From Kappaphycus alvarezii (lineage: Eukaryota > Rhodophyta > Florideophyceae > Gigartinales > Solieriaceae): a stretch of DNA of 64,000 bases. The first letter of the stretch is position 1, and the number at the start of each line of letters is the position of its first letter. The translations under genes were made by a program, and so were the position numbers. Under the pieces are notes generated by a model, which worked only from the letters and a program-made list of their open reading frames with translations, was not told where the DNA came from and did not search any database. Of the stretch, positions 60,902 to 64,000 are shown one piece after another. Location: contig NADL03000512.1 of assembly GCA_002205965.3 (NCBI GenBank), positions 1,736,001-1,800,000 of the forward strand. The letters run 5' to 3'.

Positions 60902-61329
60902 TGTAACAATGTCTTTGTTACACCACTGTGTAATAGAGACTTGTTCGCTGTCGCTATTCCAGTTCTCTATTACACAGTGGTGTAACAGAGAAACTGTATC
61001 GTCTTGAATGAATTTAGAAATTTGATTTTCCCTCAATGTTTTTTTTGACGTGGAGCCCCACGTCATCGTTTTTATTTACATAGTTATATTATAGATAGTA
61101 CAATTCTATAGTTACACCTCTACTTTCTAGTAAGTTCTACTGAGCTAACAGAGTATAGAATTTCTAGAGTAGAGTTACCGTACTGTCTATAAAAGGGGGG
61201 GCTCATCTGGATTCTTGTGGGAATCCAGGTACACTCCATACACCCTTTGCCCCCAACTGTCTGAAACCCATTACCATCGCCTCTACAGTTTCTTTAGCAG
61301 CACCCCGGCTGCCTCCCCTCTGTTTCACT
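60902..61329 (+). repeat. 3' LTR of the gypsy chromovirus
   Basis: About 428 bp, matching the 5' LTR. The hairpin arms at 60917-60939 and 60964-60986 are perfect. The ACGT palindrome is at 61046-61065 and TATAAAAG at 61188-61195. Confidence 0.95.
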
Positions 61330-61334
61330 TAGGG

Positions 61335-61930
61335 GGAGCGTAGGAGCTAAGGGAGGTACCTAAAAACGATAGATGCAACAGTGAAACCAGCAGCTTGATC
61401 ATGTTAGAATGTAGACTGAGCCTCGCATTATTTCTTGCTGCTTTGGCGCTTCTTGATGTTTTTATACTTTTTTGGGTTGACGATAGGCTATCTTGGTTGA
61501 TTTTTTATTGACGTCCGTGAGCCACTTTTTTGTTTTTTGTGGTGATTCTTGGCTGATTATCAGTTTTCTGTGAAGAAGTTGGGTCTCGAACGTTTCTGAA
61601 GTAACCGTTCACCATATAATGTGAGCCAAATAGCGGGGACTCGCGTATTTTAATTGAAAAAATAAGAAAAAATAGCTCAATTCTCAGGAAATAAAGAGCG
61701 AATGAATCAGCACTCAGCCCTTCGTCTGCTGAGTTATGAGCAAGAACCGACAAATGAAGTCGTTGCGACGGGTCATTGAAGAAGTAATCCTCCAAAATGG
61801 TGTCGTTTGACTAGAAAAGTATAATCTGAGACAATCTATCATAACGTGGGGTATAACAAGCGAGAAAGAACATTATCAAAAATTTATTGATATTTGAACA
61901 AAGCACAATTTCATCCCTCAGATCGCACTG
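61335..61930. other. Unassigned stretch, with one short frame of unknown nature
   Basis: The frame 61505-61795 (-) reads MEDYFFNDPSQRLHLSVL and ADEGLSADSFALYFLRI and looks protein-like, but I recognise no family. It could be part of the downstream transposon. Confidence 0.35.
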
Positions 61931-61932
61931 CA

Positions 61933-63617
61933 TCATTGCAGTTCACCAGACTTCTCAACTACACGCAACGCTGCAGTTCTCCGACGAATATTTCGCGTAT
62001 TGAAGAGACGCTGACGCCTTATAAGGCGCTCCGGGGCGAGCGAAAGAAGGCGCATATGTTCATTTTCATTCTCAGGATACATAATTTTCCTTTCAATCTC
62101 TTCCCTTCGCTTCTGTTTCGCAATCTGAGCTTGTCGACGTCTCTCGTCCCTGTCCAACAGGGCATGGATAACAGCATGTGACGTTAAATGCTCCCCACGC
62201 TTTGTACTCATAGAGACAGTACCCCCTCGTCAACTTCAACTGCTTGTAGCAGAAGCCTGCTCTTGTTATCAAACGACTTCACGACATCCTTCAGCGTAAG
62301 AGGAATCTCCAGTCCTATTTCATTTACGTCCACATAAAATGGCAAGTTCTTAAGTGGTTCCAACGTCGCAGATAAAAGATTATCATCCCACAATCCAGTA
62401 CGATAAAACTCACTCCTTATATTTGAATATGTAGCTGCTGAACTGCATCCGGATGAAAGAACCACAGCCACATCAAAAGCGTCGACAAGCTTCTTGGCCC
62501 TAGCCCTACGATGGAACTCGCGTTGTAAAACAGATTTAAACGGACGGAACACTGATACCTCCAGAGGTTTCAAAACGCCGGATGTATCAGCCGGAAGCCC
62601 AATAACTTTCATATTATTACTGCGCAACAAGGAGATCACCTCAAATTGGACATGGCATGCATAAACGTCCAGAACTAGTAGCAAGTTATTACGACCCTTC
62701 CTTAACTCGGCTGTTTCATCCAGAAATCACTTCGCCCATTCCAAAAATATTGATGTGTCAACACCAGGTGGGTCTCTCTGAACAAAAATAACAATCCGGT
62801 AAATACTGCATAACTGTCTGGATTTGTCCCCTCGCTCTTTTAAAATGTGTCTGCTTTCGAGGGTACACTACGACAGGTTTATACGCTTTGTCGGCGGCAC
62901 TAACCACGAACATCATAGTCACCCTATCCAGATTTCCACGTGTGCCAACAACTGTAGTTATCAAGCGTTTGTCCAGACGACCAATTCCCTTTTGAATATT
63001 ACGTCCCACCATTGAACGAAATGAAACCCCAGTCTCAACCGAAATGGAGACAAAAGTCGTATCCTTGATGTTGGAGCGTTCCATGGCTGCCTCTATACGA
63101 GCAATGTGCTCTCCGTCAATCTTATTCGTAACCGTTTGCGCCCTTTTGTCTTCTATCGCCCGCATTCCTTCAACTTTAGCGACTGGTGCCGTGAAATAAA
63201 TGATTCCACCCATTGTGACGAATGGCTGCCATTTGCGAAGGTGATTTTTGACCTCCGCATCTCCGGCAGTCCCTCGATAACTACGCTCACGAGATCTTTC
63301 TTAGTAAGCGGCAAGCAAATATCAACATAATACTGTACTGCTTTGCAAATGAGCATTTTCTCTTCGTCGTTGAGCATTGCAGGTCTGCCTGGGTTACGAA
63401 CCACTATGTGGATATCGTCAGGGATCTAAGGTTCACGGACTGTTATTTTGGTTGCCCAATAAGTGAACGTCCTGTTGAGTTTGCAGCGATCGACGCAGTA
63501 GATGTTGATGAGCTTTCGAAAATACCCGCCTTCAGTGATACGATGGTACATAGCTCGCTGCAATCGTTGGTATGTGGAAAAATCGTTGAAGTGACCGGTG
63601 CTCGGTGTCTCCGCCAT
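61933..63617 (-). pseudogene. Tigger/pogo-type transposase with CENP-B-like DNA-binding part
   Basis: Minus-strand frames in order: RITEGGYFRKLINIYCV (first helix-turn-helix), then GRPAMLNDEEKMLICKAV, DLVSVVIEGLPEMRR and WVESFISRHQSLKLK (CENP-B type second helix-turn-helix), ISVETGVSFRSMVGRN, LITTVVGTRGNLDRVTMM, LLVLDVYACHVQFEV, LPADTSGVLKPLEVSVFR, and a basic C-terminus (RDERRRQAQIAKQKRR). This is the pogo/Tigger layout. The catalytic positions are altered: DETG became VETG, and the third Asp (PLDVSVF) is Glu here. The second Asp is present. Stops at about 63425, 63150 and 62755 and a frameshift at 62210 make it dead. Confidence 0.85.
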
Positions 63618-63619
63618 CC

Positions 63620-64000
63620 TGAGACTTCCGGAGATGGGACATTCCCTCGACAGAATTGCTTCTGTTCTATGTTGTGTTACCTATGTCTCAGCAACCATAT
63701 CTATCCTGTCTCTTACAACAGTTACTTCCTGCTCCACTTTCTCCCTTTGCTTAAACGTAACGGGACTTAGGTGTTTCGCTTTCCCCGCCAGAATGATTCA
63801 GATCTTTTGGAAGTGGGTGTTTTTAATTGAAATAATGTCTCACATTTTACTTTTGTCTCACATTATATGGACCATGGTTACACGGGGTGGGGGATTGACG
63901 GTGGGTTGTTGAGGTTGTTGGGATTTGGCTGGATGGTGTCCAGGTCTGAAAATGGGTGCAGGCTGATGTGACTGAAATGGAGGGCAATCTTCCGTTTGCC
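63620..64000. other. Unassigned stretch at right edge
   Basis: No gene or repeat recognised. Confidence 0.4.

Larger units (their letters stand above)
55208..61329 (+). mobile_element. Complete Ty3/gypsy chromovirus, coding frames broken
   Basis: LTRs at about 55208-55636 and 60902-61329 are about 98% identical by eye. TAGGG occurs as a target duplication at 55203-55207 and 61330-61334. A primer site TGGTAGCATCGC follows the left LTR and a purine tract GGGGGAGAGAATAG precedes the right one. Plus-strand order is gag, protease, RT, RNase H, integrase, chromodomain, which is the chromovirus layout of Ty3/gypsy. Pol is split into about ten frames by frameshifts. LTR ends are uncertain by about 2 bp. 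Confidence 0.95.

Noticed and set aside
1-64000. CRISPR arrays, rRNA genes and bacterial operons
   Set aside because: No regularly spaced repeat array, no rRNA signature and no closely packed intact genes. All recognisable proteins are eukaryotic transposon proteins.

Overview
This is a eukaryotic, transposon-dense stretch. I could not support any conserved housekeeping gene, rRNA, tRNA or CRISPR array. Almost everything recognisable is a mobile element or its debris: two Ty3/gypsy elements, two nested Ty1/copia elements, several copies of a reverse transcriptase retroelement with a restriction-like endonuclease (RT-RLE, two lineages), three DNA-transposon transposases (a PIF/Harbinger type with its Myb-like partner, a second DDE type, and a Tigger/pogo CENP-B-like type), and several short dispersed repeat families. 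The mix resembles oomycete or red algal genomes as I know their transposase families. The host is otherwise undetermined, and I give this assignment low confidence.

Layout. 1-3.2 kb: minus-strand gypsy remnant cut by the window edge. 3.3-7.1 kb: RT-RLE 3' end split by an element carrying an acidic gene (copy A), plus gene-less tails of the same element. 7.3-8.7 kb: RT-RLE lineage A. 8.8-23.4 kb: gene-poor mosaic of short repeats holding two paralogous small coiled-coil genes (13.6 and 21.9 kb). 23.8-35.5 kb: a three-level nest, with copia-2 inside copia-1 inside a short repeat; both LTR elements have exact target duplications. 35.7-44.7 kb: RT-RLE copies, a DDE transposase and a Harbinger element. 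44.7-49 kb: mostly unassigned, with a decayed acidic-gene copy (D). 49-53.7 kb: two acidic-gene units (C and B) facing each other across a reverse transcriptase pseudogene, plus a fragment (E). 55.2-61.3 kb: a complete gypsy chromovirus with LTRs, primer site, polypurine tract and TAGGG target duplication. 61.9-63.6 kb: Tigger-like transposase pseudogene.

The most interesting signal is the acidic-gene element. At least five copies encode a protein with a conserved N-terminal GPTD.DDY block, a very acidic middle and a conserved C-terminal block ending in MDIL.EL.GSD. Each is followed by a 3' tail of about 350 bp carrying two small tandem hairpins, one of which shows a compensatory base change between copies. 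Gene-less tails with the same 3' end occur elsewhere in the window, as expected for 5'-truncated retroposition. I recognise no known family for this protein.

Most transposon reading frames are broken by frameshifts or stops, and several have lost catalytic residues. The window therefore looks like a decaying repeat-rich region with some fairly young LTR insertions.
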